Shown piece after piece: positions 38,801-50,855 of a DNA stretch of 64,000 nt. The notes under the pieces are model-generated. The model did no database searches. It saw only the letters and a program-made list of their open reading frames with translations, and was not told where the DNA came from. Every line of letters starts with the position of its first letter. Position 1 is the first letter of the stretch. A program made the position numbers and the translations under genes. Source of the DNA: Synanceia verrucosa (Eukaryota > Chordata > Actinopteri > Perciformes > Synanceiidae); NCBI GenBank assembly GCA_029721515.1, contig CM056553.1, forward strand, positions 4,663,001 to 4,727,000. Reading direction: 5' to 3'.

Positions 38801-40472
38801 TAAAACAGAAAGTGCCTTGTTCCAGTGTTTTTGCCCATTTTGAGTCATTTTTCAAGACCCACAGAATATTTTGTACTATGAAAACACTGAACAGCTCAAA
38901 TGAGGCGAGCTAATAGCTGTTATAAGAGCTGTATTAGCATCAAAGCTTAAAATCCTGGTATCCAGAAAGCTAAGTGATACCCTGAATGTGTAATATCAGT
39001 GTTTAAAAACTCCTTCCCGACTTTTGCTGTTGGTTCTGCAGAGAAAGATCTGTGTCTTTTATGGGAGAAAGTAGAAAAAGTGTGAACACTGTCCCAGAAA
39101 GTGTCCTCATTTATTCCCTTAGTGCTATTAGAAACGTTCAGGTATCACTTTCACTCTTCGTGTGTAACTCTTTTGACCTCTTTCCAGTTATTTTAAGCCA
39201 CATTGAAGTGAACTCTGTGGTTTTAATGTTTCCTGTAGTATTATTATTGATGTAAATATGCTTCTGTGAAGTCTGCTACAGTTTGGCACTGACCCATGAT
39301 AAACCCTCAAGCTTCAGTGTTACCACATGAGCCCCATGAAGACATATGACGCTCCTTCAGGAACTATAGACCTGGATGGTGGAGTCACTCATGTTTCCAA
39401 TTGATGGGCTAAGAAGAAGCATAATTGAGCCACTCATTGTTGGAAGTGAAGATAGCTCCAGGCCTCTTCTGGACCTTGATCTGTCAATCTGTTAGACCAC
39501 AGAAAAAACAAGAAGTCTATTCATAGACAGGGAGGTTTTCACAAGTGAGCTGCAGCTGCATCCACATGTATGGATTCAGATTTTATGGTGGTTCTGGTTG
39601 AAATTGTGGCTTCATATTTGGAACATATATATGCATTGAGTCATACATTCAGAGGCCATATCCAAAGGGAGGGGAATCCCAGTAGCACATGTGCTGAACG
39701 TCTTGTAGGGGGATTTTGAGAGACATAAAGCAGGACTGCAGGTATCCATTACCTTAATTAAGGTTAGCATTACCCCAAAAAACAACTTAGTGAAGATGGA
39801 TTGACTGGTGTGCTCAATGTACGTCGATGGGGTTCCTGCATGGATCACACATGAACATCTTGCGGAGGAATTTAAGATGTTAAGTGGGGAAAGTCCTTGA
39901 GCAATGCACTTCTGCAGCTCCAAGTGTTGCCACTGACATTAAAGAGCTAACAATGTGTTTCAAATGGGATACAGACAGCGAGGCATCATAAGTGAATTCT
40001 TCCCAACTGCAGGCTAGAATTTAGTCAGCAGGAGCTGCAGGATACAAATGTGATGATTTATGCTACTTGCTTTATCTTATAAAAAACAGTCAATGTGTTT
40101 GGAGTTGGTTAATGTTCAGCCACTGGAATGCATTGTGCATAACAACACTTTGGTGTTTAGTAAATCTATATGCTGTCATGGCTTGTGGGTAAATTGAAGT
40201 GATATTTTTATCCAGGGATTAGAAATGAAACTCCTCAATCAACTGTTTCTGTGTTCGGTTTATTTTTAGATTTTTATTTTTTTAAATTTCTGTGTTAAAT
40301 GGTAGGGGTGGGGAAAAATATCAATATGGCAATATACTGCGCTACTTTTTCTTCTGACATAATATTGATTTTTTTTTTTTTTTTTTTTTGGGCTGTGTCT
40401 GTAAATCCAGAATGACGTTGAAATAAAAAGTTAAATAAAAAAAATAAACTATCAATGTTAACTTCAACACTT

Positions 40473-40516
<44 letters not shown>

Positions 40517-43500
40517 TTCACTACATCCTTAAAAGAAGCAGCACTTACTTTGACTGAATCTCCAAAATACCAATATTTCTAATCATAATACTTGTTTTTA
40601 AAATAGCTGGTGTTACATGTTTAATGAGATGTGTTATGCTGGGACTTGTGTTATTATCTGCATATACATTTTTTATACTTTTTTGCATTTCTTGCTGTTG
40701 CTGCAACATAATTTCCTATTCTATTCAGTCAGAGTGTTTAATAAACTCCTTTATTCCTCTTATTCTCTCAACAGGTCGCGGCAGTGACTCGGAGTCAGAC
40801 GTTCCCCCCCACAGGAAGATGCCAGACGTCCGTAAGGACGACATGTCAGCACGCCGGACGTCTGTCAGCGAGCTGCGAACCGCCATGCCCTTCAACCAGT
40901 ACCTGCCCAACAAGACCAACCAGAGTGGATATGTGCCCACGCCGCTCCGCAAGAAGAGGAACGATAAAGAGGAGGGGGCTCGCAAGAGCTGGAGTACCGC
41001 TACTTCACCTGTAGGGGGAGACAGGCCGTTCAGGTGAGTCTACCTGTGATGGAGTCACTGGAAGGGAAGCAGCACTGTTGTTTTATGCATTTATTTTAAA
41101 TGCTCCTGAAAACTGAAACAAGCAAAGAGATAGGGCTTAAAGATTCTTTTCATTGTCATTAACCTGAGTGTAAAGCTGCACTAATCTAATGAAATGGTTT
41201 CTGTGCAACTGAACTCAAAAGTACAATTTAATGACGTCTGACGTGTGAATGAAACAATTTGACGCTGTACGACAACATTTCACATAAGAGCTTTGAATAT
41301 TCAGGGTTTATTAAATGATATTACATTAAAAGTGTGCTCCTGGATGCTGCTGGTGATGGTAATTTGGGGACAGGTTGTATAACCATGACCTTGTTTTAGC
41401 TTGAAATGGATTTAGTGCTGATTAAAAAAACCTTTAAGATTTGGTCTGAATTTTTTCTGGCTGAAAATGCCAGAAAAAAATCTCATCTGTGAGAAACTGT
41501 GGACACAAAGGAATTTATTTATGGGTGGAAACAGACCGTGTAGTTATTTTTAGTAGATTCTCAGATTGGCAGGATGACTGTAGATGAATCATATGTTGTT
41601 TAATATTCACTATATTTAATAGCCATCAACATGGAGGATTAATGTTTCAGCTGCTAATGTTGTCTGTCCAGTACTGTACATATGGGAGTGACTGATTGAG
41701 GCCAGATGTGAGTTTTCATTGCCAAAGTGTGAAATGTGCTGCGTAGACAACACAGATTTAAGTCTGATGGTCTTATTGGCATTTATTGGTTTGTCATGTT
41801 TCAAATTTCTGCTCAGTGCATTTCCATTTTCATTTCAGTGAGTGTAACTTGGACGTGGCATTATTTTGCTATATGATATAATATATCTGCAAGCTAATTT
41901 GTCTTATTCCAGTCAGGCTTCCGGTGGTCTTAAATTTAAAAAGTGGGTAATTAAGGTCTAAGTTAGGCCTTCAATTTATATTGTTGTTGCAAGTGTTAAA
42001 GTGCTGAAAAAGAACCATAAAAAATTATTATCGGAGATTAATCGGTTATCAGAATTTTTTTCATGCTAAATATCGATACCAGCATCGGCCTCAAAAAACT
42101 CCATATTGGTCAGGCCCTATAATAAATTTACTATTTTCTACCAAAGAAATTGTTATGACATTTTTGGGTCTTATATTATATTTCTTGAGGTCTTAAAAGT
42201 ATTAAATTGGACTTTTAAAATGGTGCAAAAACCCAGCAGTGTGTGTTTCATTCCCCGTTTTACCTTCATCCAACATGTCACATCAAAATGCATGCATTAA
42301 TTGTTTTTGCATTATTTTTTTCCCTCTATCTCCTTCCTCTACACCCATCATGGTGTTCTCCTTGTTTCCTCTCTTTTCCTTTTCCTGTGAACCTCATTTT
42401 CTCCACATTTACGTGCTCCATGTCTCCTGTCTATCATGTCGTGGTCATCCTTGTGTCTTTGTTGATCATTATTGCGTCGTCCCTGATGTAACAGTCCAAA
42501 TGAGCTCCCCTCTAGCTTAGATGACCCCTCTGGAGAGTCCCCCAGTCCGTCCTCCCCCCCGCCCCTCGAACCCCTGATCCAGATTCAGAGGGAGAACCAG
42601 ACTAAACAGGACGAGGAGGAAGTGGAGCAGACCAGCTCCACACCTTACATTGAGATCCATGCAGCAGGAGTGAGGAGGAGCAGTGAGCCCCGTAGCCTCC
42701 CCCAGCCCCATGCAGAGCCCCCCCTGGAGGCTGTAACTCGCCTGATGATCACCTCTGAGCAAAGGTTTTCCCCTTGACTTATGTTTTTAGCAATACACCA
42801 AATCAGCAACCTAATCCCCTTTTTATCAACCAAGCTCATAGTTCTGATTTATAGTTCATCTAATTCAACCAAATCTAAAGGTAATAGGCATTCATTAATA
42901 TTTTTCCTATTGCTAAATTGTTGATATTGATTTTTGATTTGTTACACGTTGCTCTTTAACTCATTGAGTGCCAGCTGTTTGAGTCATATTTTTAAGACCC
43001 ACAAAATATTTTGTACCATGTCTCTGAAAACACAAACTAGCTCAAGTGAAAAAAGAGACTTTGTTTAATCATGAAAAAATGTTTTTTTACCTTGTTCCAT
43101 TCTCATTTTATCAGAGGTAGAGGACACTTTCACCAAAATCACCACTTTTTGTACTCAAGCACTGTAATTTAAATGACATACAAACATGTCGATGGCACTC
43201 AGAGAGTTAATGTGGAGAATCCCCAATTTAACAAGCTGTGTACAGATCGAGCTCTTTTGTGTTTGAGTTCAAAGCCTTTGATATCTCCAAGGTGGATCAG
43301 GGTGAAGTCTCATAGATGCCCTCAAGTGATGTCACTTGAGTCAGTATTGGAGGTGTGGGGTTAGAAAGATGTCTGTTTCGCTCCTCATTGAAGCTACGTT
43401 AGCCACTACTAGCACAACACACAAGTGTTAGATATGTCGTCTCTGCTGCTGCATTGATTTTTCTGCACACATGATTTTTTTTCTGAATGGTGCCCATGCA

Positions 43501-46500
43501 TTGAGTCAGCAGTTTTATTGCAGCTGAACTTTTGTTTTGCAAAAGATTTAGTTCATCTAAATCAGAAAAAACTCCCCACAGATAATTTTAGCTCTGTCTC
43601 AAAAACTCCTGCAGCTCCATGCAGTGCCACTCAAAACACTGAAAAATTACAAAAATCTCAGCAACAACACGTCAGGTCTCAGTTAATCGGGGTAATCCTT
43701 TGCTTTTGGTAGAAAATAGTTCCAGTTTTCACAGCTGGTGTTTCTATCCAGCCCTCAGATCATCCTTTCCAGAGCTGTTCTTATCCACAGCAGCATAACA
43801 GTGAGTCAGCAAGAGTTTAACAAGCAGCATCTTTACCCAGCAGGCCACGGGTCACTAAGTTTACACCTGATGTCAAGTAGCAAGGTAAGAATTATGAGAC
43901 GCTATGGTGCAGAGGTCCCTTATAATGTGTGATTACAATGTTTCTCACTTGAAAATTGTCAGTTTAGTGTCTCTTATTGTGTCACAATCCAGCCCTATCC
44001 GTTGTTATTTCCTGGCTCTGCAGACGTTTCTTTCACAGTCCAGCTTTTTCTGGCACAGATGTTATGGCATCGACTTGGATTGTCAGCATTTCAAGGGAGT
44101 GAAAGGAATGCTCAAAGGAAATCTAACTTGTGTGTCCCTGCAAAAAGGGGATTTCTCTGATGTTTTTATGATGCTGGCTTCGTTGGTAATAGCTTGTACT
44201 ATTCAAAAAGAAAACTGAGCCTGGAATTTGAGAGTTTTGATGTTGCCAGGAGTTAATACTTTTCAAAATGTTGCTGTTTGTTGTCGCCTGTCAGTGTTGT
44301 GTCGAACCGTCTTTTCACTTGACCTCTCCAGTCAAATTGTGGGAACAAAACTGAACATACCTTGTCCACACACAAACACACTCGCAGGGAACATGAACAT
44401 GCGACCCACCCTCAGGATGTAAGGAAATGAGGCTTTCTTCCTTCCCTGACCCTGAGCAGCCTGGGACTGCAGCCCGGCCTTTTCACAGCCTTTCTCTCCC
44501 TGCTATGCATGCTGAGAATTTATAGTCCAATAATAAGCCTCTCAGAAAGTAGCTGTTCATCACAGGATGTTTGGCGAATTTTTGCTTTGGCTTTGTGACT
44601 CCAATTTGTTTTCACATCTAGAAGGGGTCATGCTTTTTTCTCTTCGATTTATGCCTTCGAAAAGCTCCAGTTAGGAGGTTCCTCCAGAGGGAATGCTGTC
44701 TGAAGATATAGGATGATAACCAGGCAGAGTTTGCTTTGCTTTCTGCAGTACTCCAGCTCGCTCGTGCTCAGAGGAACTCTTCCACCATTCGTCCACTCTA
44801 GCGGCAAACACTGCGTCGACCCCCATCGTCACAGCGAGCCCCGTCGCCTCCTCTGGGAAACGTCCACCTGCGTTGGAGCAGCAGGAGGCGGCTGGGAAGA
44901 AGGGATCCTCTGCAGAGGCAGAGCGAGATGAGAAGCGGAGCCGCCAAGCGCCAACCTCTCCCAAACACATCACCACCCAGAATCCCCCGCGCTTTCTTCC
45001 TGTACCCGTTGCCATGGCAACCGCTACAACAACAACAACCGATACGAGCCGACGGAAGGGGAGGGCGCTGAGCGAAAGTGACGACCCAAAAGGAGAGAAC
45101 TCTTGGTTGGACAGCAGCCCTCCAGCAACGTGAGCCCCGTCCAGCATCTATAGTACATTTAATGAGTTCCCTCCACGTTGAATTAAAAACTACATAATTC
45201 AACTTAAAAAGATCCTTTGCTCAGTCTCAGCATGTGACCTCCACCTCAGACTGCAAATGCTCCTGTCTGGAGGACTTAACAACCTAAAGATTGCATGACC
45301 TTCCTTTACATGAATGCAAATTAAAATTGCACTCTGCAGCTAGTTGTTATTGCACAGAAAATGCATGGAAACTCTGAAAAACTATGTATTTTTGCCTTTC
45401 TCTCAAAGGAAATTTAGAGGAGGAGAAATATTTGAGAATGTGGTCTTTGATTAATGACACGTGACCTTAGATCTCTTCAGGAGGCCCAATTAGGGGATAA
45501 CGGCAATTAACACTGAAGTGAATTTGATCCAGTTTGAACCAAAATTATTTTGCAATTCCTGAATGCACAAATTGGCCCAACCATTATCAGTCAAACATTG
45601 ATCATGACACTGTTTGCCAGGAAAACACACTTATTAATGCCTCCACTGACACTCAGACATCTTCCATATTGCAGATCTTGAAAGACAACCTATCTGGTCC
45701 TGATTTAGCGAGGCTTCTCTTTATTTAACCTCCTTGTTCTGTTGTGGCGAGAAGTCACAGACCACACTTTCTCTACTCTGACACCCCTCCACATCACAGA
45801 GGCAGCTCCACAAAATACAAAGACCTTTTGTGGTCGAGGCCAAACTTACAAGTGGTGGTCACAGACACAAAGAGAGCTGCATCCTTCATGTCACCTTAGT
45901 GCCGTCTAATAAAAGATGCATGTGCTGTTTTTAATAGTTCAGTGTCAGATGCATCCTAAGGTCACTGCTATATGCATCTGCTGTATGCTAGCAGTGGTCT
46001 GGCTTGCGGGGATGCAGTAAACTTGATTTCTGTTCAGCTCTGGCTGTGTTATGGATAAGACTGCCCCCTTGTGCTTAGTGTGAGGAAAGTGACAGAAACA
46101 TCTGTGCATCGACACAAAGCCAGCAGGCTGTTTAAAACAACATTAGTTAACCTGTGTCTTCATTAACTCATTGTGCAGTATGCTGTTAAATATCCCATCA
46201 CTGTGAGGTGTTTCTCTGTCCTGTCTTCTTGTATTCATCTGTGATTGTGCTCTCTCTCCATGCTCTCCACTTCCTGTAGATTCAGCAGCACACATAGTGT
46301 GTCAGATGACCAACAGTAAGTTTTCTATTTAGCTCTCAGAGGTTCGGCTGCACTACTCCACACTGCTCAACAAAAGCCCTCAATAAGTCATTCAGATATT
46401 CATAGAGGATTTTTTTCTTCATGCAAGTGGGAAAACTGGTCTAATGAGGTGATTTAAATAACCTTGAATCCGTTAACAGCTTCAGTTTTTTTGATGGTTT

Positions 46501-49500
46501 TCGAATGAAGGTCACATGAGAAAATATTTTTCTTTTTTAATTGTTAAGTTCAAGCATCTTTTAATTAAAACATTTTTTTCTTCTTTTATGACTTGAGAAC
46601 AAGTGAAAATGTTGGACAGAGGTGGGAAAATATTTTGGTAGGTCAAGTATTTGTTGTTGTAATACTCATTTTGGCCACAAGTGGATAAAATGCACCATTA
46701 CTTGCAGTTTTCTACCACTTCAGTTTTAGTAATTACTTTCTAATGCACAGTATGAAGAAGAGTTGGTGAAAAATGATCCTGGCAGAACTTTTTTTTATTC
46801 TCCTGTTTCACAGACTCACCTGTTCTTATGTCATAGATGCAGGATAGAAAACTATTTATATCAGTCTTAATAAATATATGTAATAAAAATACACACTTAA
46901 TACTCTAGCCACGGTAGAAAATTCTCTAAAGTTGACTCTCATTTCATCCTTGAACTCTCCACGCATTAATTAGTCACTAATTAGTGCTTTAATTTGTCTC
47001 AAATAGAATATTGTGGCAACATTTTGAGTTGCATGAAATTAATTTATTTGCAAAACAACACTGAAGAGTGAAATAACTCTTCCTTCTTATTGAAGTTTAA
47101 TCCAACTTTGCATATTTTTCCTATTTGCATCGCTTAAAATTATAAAATCAGTCGAGCAACTGGACTTTACACTTCTGATCTGAACCATCATGAATTCAAT
47201 AAATCTGCAGATCTCTCAGATCAGCGCCTGCAGTAGCAGCTGTGGAGAGGATTTACTAAACTGTGCTGCCCCCTCATCATCTGCATGCTTCATGTAACCC
47301 AACCTCAACCAACATCTCCTCCCTCACAAAACAAATCACCACGATAATCTGCTTCGCTAATGTAAAAAGTGCAGCTTTTCGTGAAGCAGGAGAGATGATT
47401 CATAATCAGGAGATGACAGAAATGTTTGTTTAAAAAACGTTGCTTTAGAGGAGCACTTATTCAGCATCGCACAGACCAAAACTTTAAAAATACAATAACA
47501 TATTGGTCATCTCTTCAATTGAAACACTCCTTTGTTACAAGTTTCTTTTACATTTTGTATGTCGGCACTCACTTTTCAGAGTCTTTAAACAAAAACAGAT
47601 CACACTCTTAACTTAAATGCTGAATCTGTGATGAGTCTCATGCTCCTAAATAAAAAGCTGCACTTTCCTGACTTGTCTGTAATATACCAGTGGATGCTTT
47701 AACAGTACTGACTGAAAATACTCTAACATGTCCTCATCTCAACTGTATGACTTATCAGAGTGTAACTTACAACCACAGGTACCTGCAGCTGAAGCTGATG
47801 TTTTCTCATTAAACAGCGTCCTAACATCCTTAATGTATGAAAGAAATTTTCCTACATGAAGTGATCAAGTGAACACACCAAATGAAAACTACTTACTGCT
47901 TATTAAAGGAGTTATGAATGTTGTTTTCTTTCTAAAATCACAGTCAAATCAGTTGTGCCTCCAGGTGAGCATGATGTTACCTTTGAAGATGGACCGTTTT
48001 ACATTCAGTATCTTATTTCTGTATTAGCACTGAACCGTTGCTCACACTGGATGTTGTGTATTATTTATATGACTGTATAACACAGATTTTGGGTGGAATA
48101 TCACCTATTCAGTCATTTCTGAATCTTGGAAAATGTTTTTGCTTTTACTGTGTTCCACATAAAGACACCAAGACTCTGACTCTTACTGAGGGAAACCTAG
48201 GACTCACTAGCCTAACTAAAGGACTAACTAAACCACATCCTTCTCTGCTGATGACAAGTCTACACATCTTATTATTTTCCATATTCTCTCTCCATCTTCT
48301 CCTCAGGAGTGTGAGTATGATCGACATGCGTGGCGAGGAAGAGGCCATCTTGCAGCCTCACAGTCAGGTGCGACATGAACTGATGCACAACCAGTACAAC
48401 AGGATGAAGGAAGAGGAGGACCACTGGCAGGATGTGAGTGACTTAATTCACTTCTCTTGCCTCCATCACGTCAGGAGTTTATCAGGTGTATGCAGTGCTG
48501 TTAGTGCCTCCAGTAATATTTTACTGTGCCCCCCCATTTTCTGGGGCCACAGCTTCACGTCTCACAGTGCTGTGCTCCTGGTTTCACTTGGAACTGAATC
48601 ACTTCCGATCTGTTTGTGTGTCAGGACCTGGCTCGGTGGAAAAGTCGGAGGAGGAGTATCTCCCAGGACCTGATCAAAAAGGAGGAGGAGAGGAAGATGA
48701 TGGAGCAGCTGATGACAGGAGGGACCTCCACCTCCCAGAGGAGGAGAAGCGTCAAGACCTACAGAGAGATTGTGGAGGACAAGTAGGTGAAATTTTTCAT
48801 TTATTAAGCTGAATCCAAAGCGCTGTATGAAATAATACCAGCACAGAGGAAACTAGGTCGTTCTCAGAGCCCAGATTCCTCTTCACTCTGTTTTATGTAT
48901 ATAGTCTTTTTCAAATATGATTTCTTTGTAGTGCTTTAGGGTTCAATCTGTTCATATCGACTGTCAATAGTGAGTAGCAAAAGTTGCACTAACTTAATTG
49001 CTTCCTTTTGCGTCTCCTCTGCATCTCCTTCCCTCCTCTCCAGGGAGCGTCGTGAGGATGAGCTGCGGGAAGCCTACAGGAAAGCCAGATCTCCAGAAGA
49101 GGCATCAAACGTCCTCCAACGCTACGCCCAGCGTTTCTCCATCAGTGAAGCAGTCCTGGAGCGCCTTCAGTTGCCAAAGCTTCTGGACCGCAGTATTTCT
49201 GCTGATCCATCAATTCCCGGCTCACCCTTCCCTCTCTCCCTGTCCCTGACCGCCTCCCCGACGACCCCAGACCCTTTTGACATGGACCCCAACGGGCCCC
49301 TGAGGTATCTGCGCCAGCAGTCCGCCCCAACTCCGAAGTTCACATCCACGTTGGAGGCTCGAATTGAGGAGTTTCCCAAAGACTCTTCTCACCAGCGGCC
49401 TCAGATTCGCTCTCGATCTTCTGAGCCGCCGTCCACTAGGACCCTGTCACCCAAACCGGTGCCTTTGCTGATGCCTAAGCCTTATTTTCAGTCCCGTCCC

Positions 49501-50819
49501 ACAGCGGCTGAACCATGGCCCAGCAAGGTGAGACTGATCACTGAATACTTAGTTTACAGCGTCTTCCAAATGTCAAGTGGGTTGTTGCCTTTTCAAGTAT
49601 CTCCAGACGACTGCGTTCCACCATGCACCTCATTTAGGTTCCCCACTCATGATCATTGACATTTGGTTAGTTTACCCACAACAGTCCTGCAGCAGGCTTG
49701 GTTGAGGTCTTCCCAGTGTCAGTGAATTCCCCTCTGGCTCTGTTGGCAGTGACATTAGGATGCCACAGATCCACCATGGTGATGAGCCGGCTGGTTTCTA
49801 GGAAAACACTAGACTTCCCCTCCTAGAAGAGGCATGTAATGTTTCAATTCAGCTCTTTGAGTACTCTCAACGGGATCCATTTCCTTTACTCCCAAAAAAA
49901 TTTCCAAATGGAAATATTCAAAATGAGATCCTGTGTTTTGGTGTGGCGGACGGAGGGAGGGGCTGATTATTACCAGACCAAATGGAGCACAGCGCTTTTC
50001 TGGAATGTCTTGTCAGGAGTCTGAGTGGAGCCCGGCCCTGAATGGAGCCCTCTGTTCCCTATTGACTTAAGAAGCTGACAAGTAGGGCCCTCTCAATGTG
50101 AAGTGGGATCCCAGTGGACAAAGAGGGCCCACACAGGCTGCTAGGAGAAGGATGAGAAGGTGGAGGCGGAGGGAGGCCGAACTGAGAGCCTGCATTCACC
50201 CACCTCCACCACTGTGTCTTAAGTTACCGCTCACTAGCTGCTCCTCACACATACATTAGTGCCTCTTTGTCACAGAGGCCGGCACGGTGTTATGAGCTGG
50301 ATGAATAGTTAATAACGAACAGAGAGAGGCTGCTAATGACCACAAATGAGGCCACTGAGTTTATTTTAAGTTCTTCTGCTTGTCATCAATTCATGTTGCT
50401 GTTGAAAGTATTTAAAGCTAAAATATTTTGCTTCATAACGAGAAACCATATTTTCCATCCACCTATATTTCACATTAAGACTACAAAAGAAAAACAGAAT
50501 TAAATAAATTCCATACACATGCAAATTTATTCATGTGCTCTATATTGAAAACATAAATGATCTCAAATCCCTTGGATTAAATAGAATAATAATTAAATAG
50601 AATAGTGTCCATTTAAAGGGAATATTTAAGCAGTCAGCTCACTTAAAACCAACTCTTCATATTGTTATTTATCAGGACAAATATATCAGAACTGAACAAG
50701 TATAATATTAGGTGCTAGGGGTGGGTATTGGCAAGGAATTCACAATACGATTCTACATAGATCACTGACAAATCATAAAATAGTTGTATATATGTAGATT
50801 TTTATACATATTTTCATAT

Positions 50820-50855
<36 letters not shown>

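Larger units (their letters stand above)
33836..40774 (+). other. limch1: limch1 intron after exon 6, the largest complete intron
   Basis: This 6.9 kb intron contains a deleted Tc1-type element (35166-35930), a nested pair of hAT-like elements (36473-37591), two GGGGTGGG-family copies (37848-38076 and from 40304) and a truncated TTAA-flanked element (38774-38910). A GT repeat lies at 40475-40513. Nothing is recognised in 33900-35150 or 39000-40280. Confidence 0.8.

Noticed and set aside
44671..45202. Minus-strand open frames of 158 and 134 residues
   Set aside because: They are antisense to GC-rich exon 9, have no recognisable domain and lie opposite a frame that fits limch1 splice phases exactly.
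48038..48673. Open frame of 211 residues
   Set aside because: Only the part at 48307-48433 is limch1 exon 11. The rest is intron read-through on both sides, including a clear acceptor and donor.
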